A stretch of 64,000 bases of DNA. Source: Nematopogon swammerdamellus. Lineage: Eukaryota > Arthropoda > Insecta > Lepidoptera > Adelidae. The notes below the pieces were generated by a model. It ran no database searches, was not told the DNA's origin, and saw only the letters and a list, made by a program, of their open reading frames with translations. The DNA lies in assembly GCA_946902875.1 (NCBI GenBank), contig OX336338.1, forward strand, positions 9,663,971 through 9,727,970, read 5' to 3'. Of the stretch, positions 11,130-22,606 are shown piece by piece (position 1 is the stretch's first letter; each line of letters opens with the position of its first letter). Position numbers and translations under genes: made by a program.

Positions 11130-11445
11130 GTATGGGGCCTACGCAAAAAAAATACCCCACTGTAACACTCCCCGTGCATGTCGTACACGGCGACTAAGGG
11201 ATAAGAACGAGATGCCGTGCTAAAGGGCGACAGGAGGGCCACCTCTCACCTTGGTATGGTCCTTCCACCGAGTCATGCAGCAGATGGGTCTTCGTGCCTT
11301 ATTTGCTGCTTGATAATTAGGTATCATGTTCTAATACTTCTATGTTGTGCTGTGATTTACTCGCGTTCTTGCAGCACAAAACCGATTACTCTGCTCACCC
11401 CGATTGTCGGGATACAGCGTGTGGTGTGTATGTATGTATGTTATG
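11130..11445 (+). mobile_element. LINE H 3' tail
   Basis: gcatgtcgtacacggcgact, aagggata, cacctctcaccttgg and gtcatgcagcagatgggtct, followed by ccgattactctgctcacccc and a (tatg)n end. Partners are at 17945-18190 (reverse) and 31255-32140. Confidence 0.7.
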
Positions 11446-11713
11446 TTTGTTCATATTTCTACCCTTACAGCGCCAACCGCTCATATCGGTTATTTACAGT
11501 CTGCCAGTGAATGACATTTATTTATTGAATAGATAGTTAATTATTTTTGTGTTCAAACCTAACTATAAAGAGGTCACGAATAACAAGAAATCAGCTGCCC
11601 ACGCACCTACTACTTATACACTCCAACTATAAGTCCTACATCAATAGGTAGGTAGGTACTGTGTTGAATCGTAATTAAAGAAATTTTTTTTACATCTAAA
11701 TGCCATTTCAGTC

Positions 11714-11890
11714 ACGTCGGTCGAAACGGCTATGTAAATAGTTCGTGTTTTCCGTCCAGTTCAGTGTAGCCGACATGAAATTAAGGGAAGCACTGACAAG
11801 GCACCTAGTTCACTCGGTGTTATGGGCTGACATTACGGATGTTGTAGGTGCTGTAGCCAACCGTGTCAGTTTCAATAAAATAAAACAAAA
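11714..11890 (+). repeat. SINE B, 5'-truncated
   Basis: cgtcggtcgaaacggctatg to accgtgtcagtttc and an A-rich tail; the head is missing. Confidence 0.8.
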
Positions 11891-12137
11891 TTGAAGCATG
11901 AAATTTCTCAAATGATATTTATTTATTTTATTTATTTATTTCGGAAACTTGACAGGGTACAATGTAAATTAAACAAGTTACAATATATGAATTAAAAAAC
12001 AATAAAGCCAATAACTAAGTTCCTCTTTTTACAAGATTACGTATTATCTTCATATGCTACAAAAAAATAAAAACAAAATTTTAATTACAATGGGGAGCGT
12101 GTTGTGAATTGTACCAAGTAGTATGTAAGTACGTATA

Positions 12138-12554
12138 CAGGGTGTTAAAACGGCGAGTACATTAATTTCGCCAGCGCAATCCTCATGTTTTTCCCAGACA
12201 AAAAAGCAAACAAAGTTTTTCTCTAAAGTGTCTAGTTTTCGAGATATGAACTTTTGAAATGTATTTTTTCGTCTAGTGTAATTTAAAGCGTTGTTGCCGC
12301 TCCGCACCCTCCGCCTGCTGACCTCCAGTCCTCCACTCACAAAGCTAACCCCCACCCCTCCCGCCAACACCTCCCTCCGCGCCGCCCCTGTTGTCATTAG
12401 ATCATTTTTACACTAAAATAATCAATTAGTTTGTATGAAAACTGTAACTTTTTATTTAAAGGGAATTCAGAAAAAAAGTTATTTGACTTTTTTGTTACTC
12501 TCGATCCCAATAATCATTTCCTAAATTTAATGTACTCGCCGTTTTTACACCCTG
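12138..12554. mobile_element. 417-bp MITE with cagggtg ends and TA target
   Basis: cagggtgttaaaacggcgag (left) matches the inverted right end ctcgccgtttttacaccctg over about 27 bp. TA is present on both sides. It has the same outer motif as the elements at 15640 and 50732. Confidence 0.75.
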
Positions 12555-14119
12555 TATTACACCTTCTAGTGCAGTAGTTTAATTTTAGCCTCGATTTTAG
12601 CAGTAATATGTAAACGCTATAAGAAATAAATTTAAAAAAAGAGACATTGGACGAACGCCGTTGGAAAGTAAATTTTTGATGTACAAAAAACATTAAATAG
12701 ACATCGAAGTTGAAATTTTCAAGACGAGACATTTTACAATATTAATGGAACGGGGGCAAATATCGTGTTTAAAGTCGTAAATAATGCAGATATCGACAGA
12801 GTAATTATATTTAAGAAAGGGAATGTTTTTTTAAACACACAAATGTACAAGCCCTCACCCTAAACGCATAAACACATCGGAGGGTAGAAAAAAAAACATA
12901 GCAAAATAACACAAAAATGAATATTACGTTATAAAATGTAATCTCCATTTTATGGGCTCAGCATTTTTGTTGGGAGAAAAAAATACATAATTAATTGAAT
13001 TAATTAACCGCGTAGATATAAAACAGTTTTTTACGTAATCAATGAATAATACTGAAAAATTGGGGCGCACATTTAGGGCAGAAGAATAAACTTGCATAAT
13101 TGAATCGTCAGTATGGTGAAGGAAAACACAGTGAGGAAATATGTGCACCTACAACGATAATAGGTGGTTGTGTGCTGTCTGGAACAAGTTGCTCTATGTA
13201 ATTAATTCGCTTTCTACACCGCAGAAAAAAGTGTATTTGGTTTTTTCCAAAGTTCGGCAACTAGAGAGCCCTCTCTTGTCCTTCCTTGTCTCGAACGCTA
13301 TAGAGATATTTCTTAATTAAGAGTTTTAATTGCTAAAGAACGAAACAAAGATACACAGCCACGATAGTGCTAGAGTGAGGCTTTCAGGATTTTGTAGACA
13401 CGACGACAAAGGTAAGATTTAGCCTTGCCTCTTATGTTGTTCATTATATACATATATATATACATTTGTGATACAATACGATACTAAGTGAAAGTCATGT
13501 AGTAAAGTGATTTGGAAAAAAATATCTTATTAACTTTGCATCATAAACACTAAAAACCGTTTAAAAATAGAATGATTTCTATTATTGTTCGTTCAATTGT
13601 GTTTATATGTTTTATCAATTGATATTGTCCTAACGCGAAATATCCACTTTCCGAACTATTAAAAAGAGGAATGAGATGCCTGAAAACTTAGAACTTTCTC
13701 AACAGGCAAAGAAAAAAAAAACAGACAAAAGACTCCAGCTCGTCTTTCAGGTCTCTCCTCGAAAGTTATATCCACAATCTGGGAAAGTTGATGACCGGAA
13801 AAGCCTCTTAGCGCTTTTTTCTTTTGATGAAAATAGCAAATAAAGCGTTTTTATGACATACGAACAATAATTTTGTGAAATAACTTCGCAGTTTCTGTTC
13901 TCATCTCTTCGCATTTTATGGTTTATTTTGGCATTTATTCGAAAGAGAAAATATACCTACCTCCTACATCGAAATCTTTCACGAGCATTGCACACAACTG
14001 GACCATATTGATTTGGTGCCATTACTTCGGCATACGCGTTACTATGTTCATCCATCAGTCATCTCTGTGTATGTAAGTCACGCGTGGATAAATCGTTGTC
14101 AAGTAAAATAGTGTTTTGG

Positions 14120-14600
14120 TATAGAACAGATTTTTTAACCCCCGACGCAAAAAACCGAGGGGTGTTATAAGTTTGACGTGTGTGCGGGTGTGTGGGGGTG
14201 TGTGTTAGGGTGTGAGAGGGTGTGTACATGTGTGTCTGCTGTGGCATTGTAGCTCCCAAACGGATGGACCGATTTGGTCGCGGTTTTTTATTAGTAAGCT
14301 TGTTTAATCGGGATGGTTCTTAGCTATCTTTGTAATCAAGTAATTAAGTAATAAAAAAAATAATTATCTTAAAAAGTGAACCGATGTGCATGTGGTTTGT
14401 TTTAAAAAGCTTGAAATAAAAGTTTAATTACAAAATTTGAAAACGCCGACCCTTAAAACGTAAATAATTTCCGTTTACTTAGTTAAAGGAGTCGGGGGAC
14501 CGCTAAGTAAATAAAATATTAAAACTCAGAGCTGCGCGGGAATTCACGGCCAGCTTCAACGGTCAAACAGTCCCCCATTCAAGTTCTGACTGCGCCCGGT
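14120..14600 (+). repeat. Family D half with SINE B debris
   Basis: aacccccgacgcaaaaaacc, a TG-rich stretch, then gacccttaaaacgtaaat and ttaaaggagtcgggggaccg. It ends with aacggtcaaacagtccccc and ttcaagttctgactgcgccc, a decayed SINE B 5S segment reaching almost to the SCYL2 exon. Confidence 0.6.
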
Positions 14601-14647
14601 AACGAATTACATAGACAGACGGTTAAGATCACGAGTATTTCACTCAC

Positions 14648-14872
14648 ATGCCAGGCGAGGATATTGGCCAAGCTGCCCACCACCGGTTCAGAAGCGAAGG
14701 CCAGCGTGAATGGTCCTTCCTCAAGTGTATGGACTATCTGCAACATCCTCGGGTGGCGCAGCCTCTCCAAGTGACGGATGCAGTTGCGGAGCATGTCCAG
14801 CAGATGCTCCTTCTTCTTAGACTTGTACAGCTTGTCCGCCAGGCGCTTGTCGAAGATAAACAGCGACACTTC
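14648..14872 (-). CDS. SCYL2: SCYL2 exon, start of the kinase-like domain (partial gene)
   Basis: Internal exon of a SCY1-like protein 2 orthologue. SCYL2 is a catalytically weak kinase-like protein that acts with clathrin and AP complexes in endosome/Golgi trafficking (family knowledge). The 225-nt exon reads 75 residues without a stop, from EVSLFIFDKRLADKL through RHLERLRHPRMLQIVHTLEE to FASEPVVGSLANILAWH. This aligns with the animal SCYL2 block that runs from the beta-3 strand through helix C to the hinge. On the minus strand it is preceded by ...tttattgcag and followed by gtgagt, so both borders are canonical and phase 0/0. The next exon of the same frame lies at 10411-10572. The 5' exon with the start codon was not found and is probably beyond the window or in unrecognised sequence. 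Nothing suggests a pseudogene. The protein match is firm; the exact donor is nearly so. Confidence 0.9.
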
Positions 14873-15432
14873 CTGCAATAAACAATTCTTCTTTAATCAC
14901 ATCATTGTGCATTACAACATTGTTGCTGTTGTTTACTGATCATTCATGTGGCAGTAAGACAGCACTCGAACTTGTCACAATTTGTTCTATCAATGTGTAC
15001 AAACATTTAGGAACTATGTCTGTAAATTATAGCAATCTTTATTTTAACATGTTGTGACTTATTTCTGTTGTTTGTGCCAAAAACAAATAAATAAATATCC
15101 GGTTCGATTACACCTACGAAAAAGAAACTTCGCATGGAATTTTTAAACGCCCGTATTTTAGTGACTAGCCACATAATAACATCGCTTAAAGTATACCGAA
15201 AACCCAGCCTGGGAGCAAGATTAACAATTTTATTAAGAGTTCTGACTACAAAGACTTATTAATTATGTGTATCAGTTGTAAAAAGCCTTTGTCAAACTTT
15301 GATACGTAGTTTGTATCAACTTAATTTTGTTAGTACATGAAACAAGCCTACTACAATGTAGTATAATTATTGTGAAAAAATTAAAAATGTATATAAGTAT
15401 ATAAATATTAAGATACTTGAAGTATCAAGCGT
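14873..15432. other. No feature seen (SCYL2 upstream intron)
   Basis: AT-rich intronic sequence. Confidence 0.5.
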
Positions 15433-15524
15433 TTACCCGTGGTCCCACTACTTTGACCCACTGGTGGGTCCACGGGTATTTTTTTCCTCTTAGTCCCACC
15501 GGACTAGAGTGGGACCACGGGTAA
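15433..15524. repeat. Small foldback element
   Basis: Perfect 17-bp inverted arms ttacccgtggtcccact (15433-15449) and agtgggaccacgggtaa (15508-15524). An inner palindrome acccactggtgggt lies between them. Confidence 0.6.
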
Positions 15525-15639
15525 GTTTAATTAACCGTAGTCCCACTGTACTATAAAAAATATCTTTGCAAGAGTTATCAATGGGTTAATAAAATTTAGA
15601 TAATAATCGTACTGATCAAGGTCTAACTAAGTAATTATA

Positions 15640-16252
15640 CGGGTGGCCCAGTTATAGTGGTCCAAAAACATTACTAACCAGTTTTTTTATGTATAGATTA
15701 GCGCTGTTAGAGATAGGTTTGTGAATAATGTGAAATTGTAGTGGAACTAACGTTGTGAAACTTTTTTATTGTAGTGACTTTGTACAAATGATGTTAATTT
15801 TGAATATGTTACAATTGTAACACCACTACAATTTTTGGTCTGAAGAATTGTGATATGTTTAGGCAGTTTTTAAGGCCATAGGCAAATCTCCGGTAGTACT
15901 TTTTTTTTCACAGTGATTTTTCAAAAATTAATCAGTTCTAATGTAAACTGAACAAAAATTCACTGAAAGGGCTATATCAACAGTACAGTCTAGGAGTAAA
16001 CCTAAAAACTATTCATTACGTACTAGCTACATGTTTCCTCTACTTCCATACCAAATTTTATTTGATTTTGTGGAATAGATATACAACTAGAGCGGTTTAT
16101 GTGACTAAAATAGAGAAATTTCAAAAAAAGTTTAAAAAAATCACAACTTCTAAACTATTAATTTTCGCGGAACTAATATTTTATTTAAGTGAGTCAACAT
16201 GATGTTCTCCATCTAAAGAAAATGTTTGGACCACTATAACTGGGCCACCCTG
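15640..16252. mobile_element. 613-bp MITE with TATA-flanked inverted ends
   Basis: Left gggtggcccagttatagtgg and the inverted right ccactataactgggccaccc give inverted repeats of at least 23 bp. tata borders both ends. Confidence 0.8.
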
Positions 16253-17944
16253 TATATTCATCACTTGAACTTCCGCGATGAAAAATTTGTTAGTAGACGT
16301 GAGTACGGATTTGAAAAAAAAAAGATTATTATTTTAATACGTGTATGAAAAATGAATTATATTTTAAATTTATTAGCTAAATTAAATTCGATTCCGTGAA
16401 GTATTCGCCTTTTGATCGTGGCCCACCAAATAAAATTATGGAGCCGAAGATAAAATAACGCCACAAGCCATTTCCACTCTGAATGGCAACGATCACAATT
16501 CTGAAAATTTGGTCTCGGGTTCTGTATTGAAGAGTGAGATTATTGAATCAAACTGGAAAAGCGCACATTTTCCGGACCTAAATGTAACTGTTATTTCTAC
16601 TCGCTACCATATTGACTCGGCTCTCGTAAAAGTTAATAAAACCACAATAGACGAATCAATCCTTTCGTATAAAACAGTGCATTCGGTTGGTCGGTTCGGA
16701 ACATTTCACTCTCACTATTTGTGTTCAAACGCTTCAAATGATAGAAATGTGTTCATGCCAATACCTATTTCTCGTATGAGAATTTCAATTTGTGGTTCGA
16801 ATGTTCATTTACAACTAATTTAACAACTAATTTCTTCAAAATACTCAACTTTACAACGTGGCTTTTTTATCAACGTCGACATTGATAGAATGGGTTTTGA
16901 AAGTAGGAAATTTTCGCATTTTTTTTTCCGCAACAATTTAAACAAATGGGTAATACAGAAAACAGAAATACAAAAATACAGCTTCCATTAGTCATCCTAC
17001 TCGACGGCGTTCAAGTGTTTTAATTATTTTTTAAAATTAGAATTTTTAAAATGATTTTTAAAAAGCTTAAGAAGCTTCACTTTTTTGGCGTGTGCCACGA
17101 CATCTCACCTTTTTCTTATATTTGTACGAACTACTAATAATATGGTCTCAATAGAAATATGTACTTCTAACTAAACTTGTTTAAACTTTTTCCCACACGC
17201 TCAGTTTGCGTTTACATTAAAACGCTCGAGGGCTGTATTCATTGTCGACATTATAAAAAATTCTAACCTTAGCTACTATATACTCCTAAATGCTTTACAG
17301 AAACTGTACGAAATTTAATTAAAGCCAAAGGAAGTGCGCACAATTCGCACCAATTCAAGGAAACAACTCTTGCAAACGCCTCTAAACCCATTGAGGGATT
17401 TCCGTACAACCAAGTCTAATGCAAACATCCGATTTGCCAAGCGCAAACGACATAATATAGGACATCTAACTAATCACGAGAGGAAAATCAAATATGGCGC
17501 AAAATGGGATTGGCAAGCTTCCGTCTTCGTCCAAAGGGGCCTTGTTAGTGTTCCGTATAGTAAAACCAGGTATTGATTGAACCAGGAACCCTAGTTGGGG
17601 TTATAACATCAATGAACTGAATGACTTTCATGAATCTCTCAAAGATCAAATTCCCCTGAAATGGAGTTCTCAACTAAGCTAAGCCCCTTGACAAATAGCG
17701 ATTGCGAATTGCAATCATTTTAAATGAACCCCGGAGAACGTCTGTAGGCAGGCTCGTTGAATTCAAACATGGGCGCGGGCTGACTACGATCTAAGGATTG
17801 GGGGAAATAAATGTCCCCTAGCAGGAAACTGAGAGCTGAGTAGGGACGACATTCCGAGTAAAATTCTGTACATTACGATTCTGTAGCACACATTTTACAT
17901 CACTGAAAAGCGCAATTTCTCGATCGAGCTATTCATTGAAATAC
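16253..17944. other. No feature seen
   Basis: About 1.7 kb of AT-rich DNA. Open frames at 16509-16823 and 17334-17576 show no family features. Confidence 0.5.
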
Positions 17945-18190
17945 ATAATACACGCTGTATTCCGACAATCGGGGTAAGCAGAATAATCGGCGTTGTGCTG
18001 CTAGTAACTCTTGTAAATTACAGCACACTATCCACAACCGCATGTTAAGTAAAGTATTTGGACAAGATAACTATAAGCAGCAAGTAAGGCATGAAGACCC
18101 ACATGCTGCATGACTCGATAGAATGTCATTGCCAAGGTGAGAGGCCTTGTAATTAATTGCCTGTCGCCCTTCCGCACGGTACTTTAGTCG
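17945..18190 (-). mobile_element. LINE H 3' tail
   Basis: Reversed match to 11190-11420: ccgacaatcggggtaagcag, gcagcaagtaaggcatgaag, ccaaggtgagaggc. Confidence 0.65.
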
Positions 18191-18211
18191 CATTGGCATC
18201 AAGTAACGCCG

Positions 18212-18600
18212 TTTTTAGGGTTCCGTATCCGGTACGGGACCCTATTACTAAGCCTCCGCCTATCTGTCCGTCCGTCCGTCTGTCTATCCGAGGGCTGTAT
18301 CTCTTGACCCGTAAAATGACCTCGTAGCCCGTTGAAATTTTCACAGAATATGTGTTATTACGGCCGTTAAATAATAAAAATAAGAAAAAGTAAAAAAATC
18401 ACAGGAGTTCCCATAGAAGAAACTAAAAAGTGTATGTGCGGGCGCCATCTAGCTAAAACAGCACGAAGCATTTTAACTAATCATGCATTTTAACTAATAT
18501 GAGGCATTCCATAAACACGCCATAGACGGAGGGAGTGGCGCTGGCATGGCGATACGGAACCCTCGGTGCGCGAGTTCGACTCGCACTTGGCCGGTTTTTT
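18212..18600 (-). repeat. SINE A, full length
   Basis: Reversed: ttagggttccgtatccggta, (gtcc)n, cacagaatatgtgttattac, then cggaaccctcggtgcgcgag and ttggccggttttttg. Confidence 0.75.
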
Positions 18601-19046
18601 GCATAGAAATGACGATACATAATCGTAATGTAATAAATAAAACATTTCTCGATATATTTTAGTCTATTTTCGATTTTCCTACTAGTAAATCGCCGCCATG
18701 CTAAATATGTCCTCTGAAAAGGATTTGTAGGAATACATCTGAAAGACCTAAGTAAGTAACCTAATGAAATAACGTTTCAGGATTACGTAAATAAATAAAT
18801 AAATAAGTATCTCTTGTGGTTAGTCTCCGCTCCGTCTCTTCGTTAGTGTACCTAGTAGGTATGTTACAGTAAATCTGTACTTGTGTTTCCATATGCATAG
18901 GTATACAATTATACATATAGACTGCACATATTGTATCCTAACCACATCGGCGATTGGCGGCCGTCTTCCCATCATTCTATTCAGATTTGCAATATTACTG
19001 AGGTTATAGGTAATATTCATTCAGGTAAACTGTTACTCTTATATAA

Positions 19047-19110
19047 TACAAGCTTTTGCCCGCAGCTTCGCTCGCGTGAAATTCGTATTTAAAAAGAAGA
19101 AAGTAAGCCC
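19047..19110 (-). mobile_element. Helitron-type 3' end
   Basis: agcttttgcccgcagcttcg then ctcgcgtgaaattcg: the reversed GC-rich Helitron tail. CTAG has decayed to aagct. Confidence 0.55.
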
Positions 19111-19378
19111 GCTACCGTACCTTTATTTCGGCGCGCGCAACAATTCGGTTTGTATGAGAGAGAGCCACATCTTAGCGTAACCGGAACTGAAGTTTATTTA
19201 GCCTATTCTGTGTCACGTATAGTTAAATGTGCTTGTACTAACTTCCATCGAATTCGGATGATCAGTTTAAGAGTTATGGAGGAACATACATACCTACATA
19301 CAGAAAATATTTCTAAAAATGCTCAATTTAGTTATAGTATCATATTAAGTTATAGATACTTACATGTGTTTTTTTTAA

Positions 19379-19969
19379 CTAGAAAAAGTATAGGTACCTT
19401 GTTTTTTTAATGATAAGCACGACATAATATGGCGCGCGCCAGACTAAAACGCAGAAGTGTAGTCCGACGGCGCCCACGGGCATTCGGATATTTACGGGGG
19501 CTGCGAATACCATGTCGGCGGCTAGATACGCCTTCACATTATGTTTGAAGGACCCCAGACTGTACATTAGAGGAAAGGATGCAGGTGTGCCGTGTGAGTG
19601 CATTCCACATGTTGGCAGCCCTCTAAATATAGGATTTACAGTATCGATTTTTCCTAATTGGGGGAAAATCGACATTCCCAAGCTGTTGCGCGTGGAACGA
19701 TAGTAAAATGAGGATGGCGGCATCGCATCGTGCAGCTCCTTGGAAGTTGGTGGAACACTCCGTGGTACAGGCGATAGAACACATACAAAGATCCAACGTC
19801 CCTGCGGAGTTGTAAGGACTCTAAGTTCCGATATACCTCGGGGTCGGCAACGAGGCGTACCAGCGCGACGCTGCGCTGAATCGATTTTTACTCTCGTTTG
19901 GTTTCTGTGTCTTATGCGCGTGTGATTCGGGTTGGGAGAAGCGAAAGACGAGCGCTGCAGCGCTCTCAT
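19379..19969 (-). pseudogene. Jockey-type LINE reverse transcriptase C-terminus (relic)
   Basis: A 196-codon open frame ends ASFPLMYSLGSFKHNVKAYL, the FP..Y.LG.FK..V..YL signature that closes many insect LINE ORF2 proteins. KELHDAMPPSSFYYRSTRN lies upstream. Most of the protein is absent, and the frame owes part of its length to chance. Confidence 0.5.
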
Positions 19970-20339
19970 CGCGAGGGAACTTTAGCACATCAGCTGAGCT
20001 GGTAGCTACCTTTTCCAACTTGTTTATATTGTTATAACCTGGTTATTTAAAGAAATTAATTGAAAGCGGCGTTGTACAGCTTTAAAGTAGGCAATAATTT
20101 TAAATGTTGTTTTTTTGCATAGTATATTTTTTTTAATATTTGTCTTGGAACAATTGCTTTATTTTCTTTAGACGGCAATACTGTGTGAGCGAGAGGCAAA
20201 TAGGGGCGCCGCCATTTCCAATCCCTTTATTTTAATAACCAGGTATTACAATGGGTTATGTTGTGTGATTGAGAAAAAAACGACATTCTATTCTATTCGA
20301 TTCGATTATATTCTGTTATACATATTACCTCGATCAAAG
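19970..20339. other. No feature seen
   Basis: No supported gene or repeat. Confidence 0.5.
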
Positions 20340-20490
20340 TCACTAAGAGCGAGGCCGAAGGCCGAGCTTCATTCAACGATTATGCATCATCGAAGATATT
20401 TATTCACTAAGGGCGAGTCCGATTGAATGCGCGAATTTAAACGGAGGCGCGCCCTTGATTGCTTATTTTCTTCGAGAAGATTTATCGTAA
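20340..20490 (-). repeat. Family R units
   Basis: gcgaggccgaaggccgagct, catcgaagatatttatt and ttcttcgagaagatttatcg; two diverged units. Confidence 0.55.
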
Positions 20491-20542
20491 CCCCGACACA
20501 TCAACAACCCTTAAAAAAGTCAAACATTATTTCCGCTGTCCC

Positions 20543-20587
20543 TGCTCTAATATTTCAAACGATCCTGTCGTTTGTAATATTAGAGCA
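20543..20587. ncRNA. 20-bp stem hairpin, function unknown
   Basis: tgctctaatatttcaaacga (20543-20562) and tcgtttgtaatattagagca (20568-20587) pair with one mismatch around a 5-nt loop. It could be a microRNA-like hairpin or a tiny foldback transposon. No expression evidence. Confidence 0.3.
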
Positions 20588-20594
20588 TTTCTTA

Positions 20595-20996
20595 ATTTTT
20601 TTTTTTTATGGAAACTGACACGGTTGGCTACACCACCTACAACATCCGTGATGTCAACCCATAACACCGGGTGAACTAGGTGTCAGTTCTTCCCTTCGGT
20701 CGTGCCGGCTACACTGAACTGGACGGAAAAGACAAACTATTTAGGTACATAGCCGTTTCGACCGACGACGTTTCATTCAGTGCACCACCGCACTGAATGA
20801 ATCAACCCGGGCGGGTTGAACCCTACCACCTAGTAAGGTAAGAAGGGAAGGGACCTACAGTTTTACGTGGAATCCGAACCACGGTCAGCCTCCAACGGTC
20901 GAGCGGTCACCCATCCAAGTACTGACCGCGCCCAGCGTTGCTGGACCATCAATAGCGACAGTCGACTTTCTGCACCACTGAGCTATCGAGGCTGAC
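20595..20996 (-). repeat. SINE B, full length, tRNA/5S chimeric promoter
   Basis: Read on the minus strand the element opens gtcagcctcgatagctcagt (A box tagctcagtgg at about 20975-20985). It then runs gctgggcgcggtcagtactt-ggatgggtgaccg (20903-20942), which follows the 5S rRNA internal control region almost base for base. A B box ggttcggattcc follows at about 20869-20880. The body ends in gtcagtttccat and an A-rich tail. About 400 bp long. Confidence 0.85.
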
Positions 20997-21099
20997 AATC
21001 TTAATGCTATTAATCGTCTTTTAATAATCTAATTTCTTAATGCTCTAACTAAGGCCAAAACTGCTATGGATATAGGTCAAGTCTGTTCGGCTTAATTTA

Positions 21100-21235
21100 A
21101 CCGACATCATCAAAGGTAGGCCCTGATACGGCACCTAATTTAGACAGTAATAAGGGGTTATGGGCTGACGTCACGGGTGTAGTAAATCATGTACGCTATC
21201 AGCCCAGGTTCCCTTTAATAAATTCTTAAAAATCT
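21100..21235 (+). repeat. Decayed SINE B body
   Basis: ggttatgggctgacgtcacg and neighbouring motifs in SINE B order, heavily diverged. Confidence 0.5.
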
Positions 21236-21244
21236 TAAAAATTT

Positions 21245-21634
21245 GTCAGCTTCGGTAGCTCAGGGGTGTGGTCGGTCGACTGTTGTTAAGCACACCTGGG
21301 CGCGATCAGTACTTGGATGTGTGGTCAACCGTTGGAGGCTGTCAGTGCTTCGGATTCCACGTAAAACTGTAGGTCCCTTCCTTTCTTACTTACTAGGGCG
21401 GGATAACCCTCCCAGGGTTATCCCGCCCGGGTTGGTACCACCGCACTGAATGAAACGTCGGTCGAAACGACTATGTAAATAGTTCGTGTTTTCCGTCCAG
21501 TTCAGTGTAGCCGACATGAAATGAAGGGAAGCACTGACATAGCACCTAGTTCACCCGATGTTATAGGCTTACATCACGAATGCTGTAGGTGAAGTAATGT
21601 AGCCAACCAAATCAGTTTCCATTACAAACAAAAA
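21245..21634 (+). repeat. SINE B, full length, inverted relative to 20595-20996
   Basis: gtcagcttcggtagctcagg, gcgcgatcagtacttggatg (5S part), gcttcggattccacg (B box), the body, and the tail atcagtttccattacaaac. Confidence 0.85.
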
Positions 21635-21925
21635 TCAAAAATCTTCAAACAACCATAACACAGTCTGTGTAGGTACATAGGTATTATGTAGTATAACTTC
21701 ACCTCAAAAATTTTAAAGGGGATAGCCGAAAAACAGCGCATTTGGGCACGTTCCTACAGCAAAAATGCTGAGTTGGTTGTCTCCTTCACGTTTCTTTTTT
21801 TGTTGTTATAGTTTTCTTGTTTTGTTTTATGCCTTTATAAGAGAAATTCATATTTTAAATTTCATTTTAAAAAATCATTAAAAAATTTTAGTGCCTTTGA
21901 CTTCTGCTATGTCAGGTGATTTTTT

Positions 21926-22050
21926 TTATTTACAGCGCGACATACGGCGTCGAGCCACCCATAAAGTGTCTAACGAACGACGCCTCCTCCATTCCATGCT
22001 GGAGTTTAAAATCAACAGAACGGATTTTCGCGAAACAGGCAACGTAGGTA
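21926..22050 (-). mobile_element. Jockey-type LINE 3' end with A tail
   Basis: The minus strand reads ...gtcgttcgttagacacttta, then tgggtggctcgacgccg and aataaaaaaaat. The gacacNttatggg part matches a LINE end at 42965-43080. On the plus strand the T-run mimics a splice acceptor. Confidence 0.5.
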
Positions 22051-22261
22051 AGTAGGTAGGTAATAGTAATCCAGGCTGTGTCAAAGGAACCACATAACTC
22101 GACGTTAAACTACATACCTAATAGGAACACCCGAACCCCGTTATTGCCTCTATAAATAGGAATTAATGGGTGTCACGTTACAACAGTTGCTAGGTACTCG
22201 TATACCAAGTTCGATAGATATGCTAAAATCGGAAACGGGTAACGTTTAAAAATATATTTAC

Positions 22262-22350
22262 AAAATATATTTGTCCGTCTTTTGCGAGCCTCGAACCCGC
22301 GGTCCCTGCCACCATCACCGACCAGACGTCTTAACCACCCGGGCTAATCG
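22262..22350 (-). repeat. tRNA-like SINE head
   Basis: On the minus strand: A box tagcccgggtggttaagacg and B box gcgggttcgaggctcgc with a full 5-bp T stem. The 5' and 3' acceptor arms do not pair, so it is not a tRNA gene. Confidence 0.55.
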
Positions 22351-22606
22351 ATCATGTACCTATCGAAGCGAATTTGCTCAACAGTAGTTGAAGATGGAGC
22401 GACATCTAGCGTCAACATCTAGCTTCAATAGTAAATGAAATACTTCAGCTTCGCAGTTAGGTAAGTGTTGTAACGTTGTAGTATGCGCTTTGATAATATG
22501 TAGATGGCGTTATGCCTAAAGGCATTATCTGCCAGTCATGCCTGGGATTGTGAGTATGGTAGATGGGTAGTGTGGGTAATTTCTGTTTTGTATATAAAAG
22601 TTAAAT

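Larger units (their letters stand above)
10573..14647 (-). other. SCYL2 intron between the two visible exons
   Basis: About 4.1 kb between the two SCYL2 exons. It holds a SINE A end (10766-10815), a family D arm (10915-11045), a LINE H tail (11130-11445), a SINE B (11714-11890), a TA-flanked MITE (12138-12554) and a family D half with SINE B debris (14120-14600). From 12555 to 14119 I see only AT-rich sequence with no supported gene or repeat. Confidence 0.75.

Noticed and set aside
16509..16823. 104-codon plus-strand ORF
   Set aside because: No motif, no biased composition and no splice context.
20903..20942. 5S rRNA gene fragment
   Set aside because: The 5S-like part always sits inside SINE B between tRNA-like boxes, in several copies, so it is part of the SINE and not a 5S gene.
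21936..22047. Apparent plus-strand exon: strong acceptor atttttttttacag-like, open frame, donor gtaggtaagt
   Set aside because: On the minus strand the segment ends in an A tail and matches the end of a Jockey-type LINE (42965-43080). The pyrimidine tract is the reversed A tail, so a LINE remnant explains it better.
22262..22350. tRNA gene
   Set aside because: Boxes A and B and the T stem are fine, but the acceptor arms do not pair. It is a SINE head.
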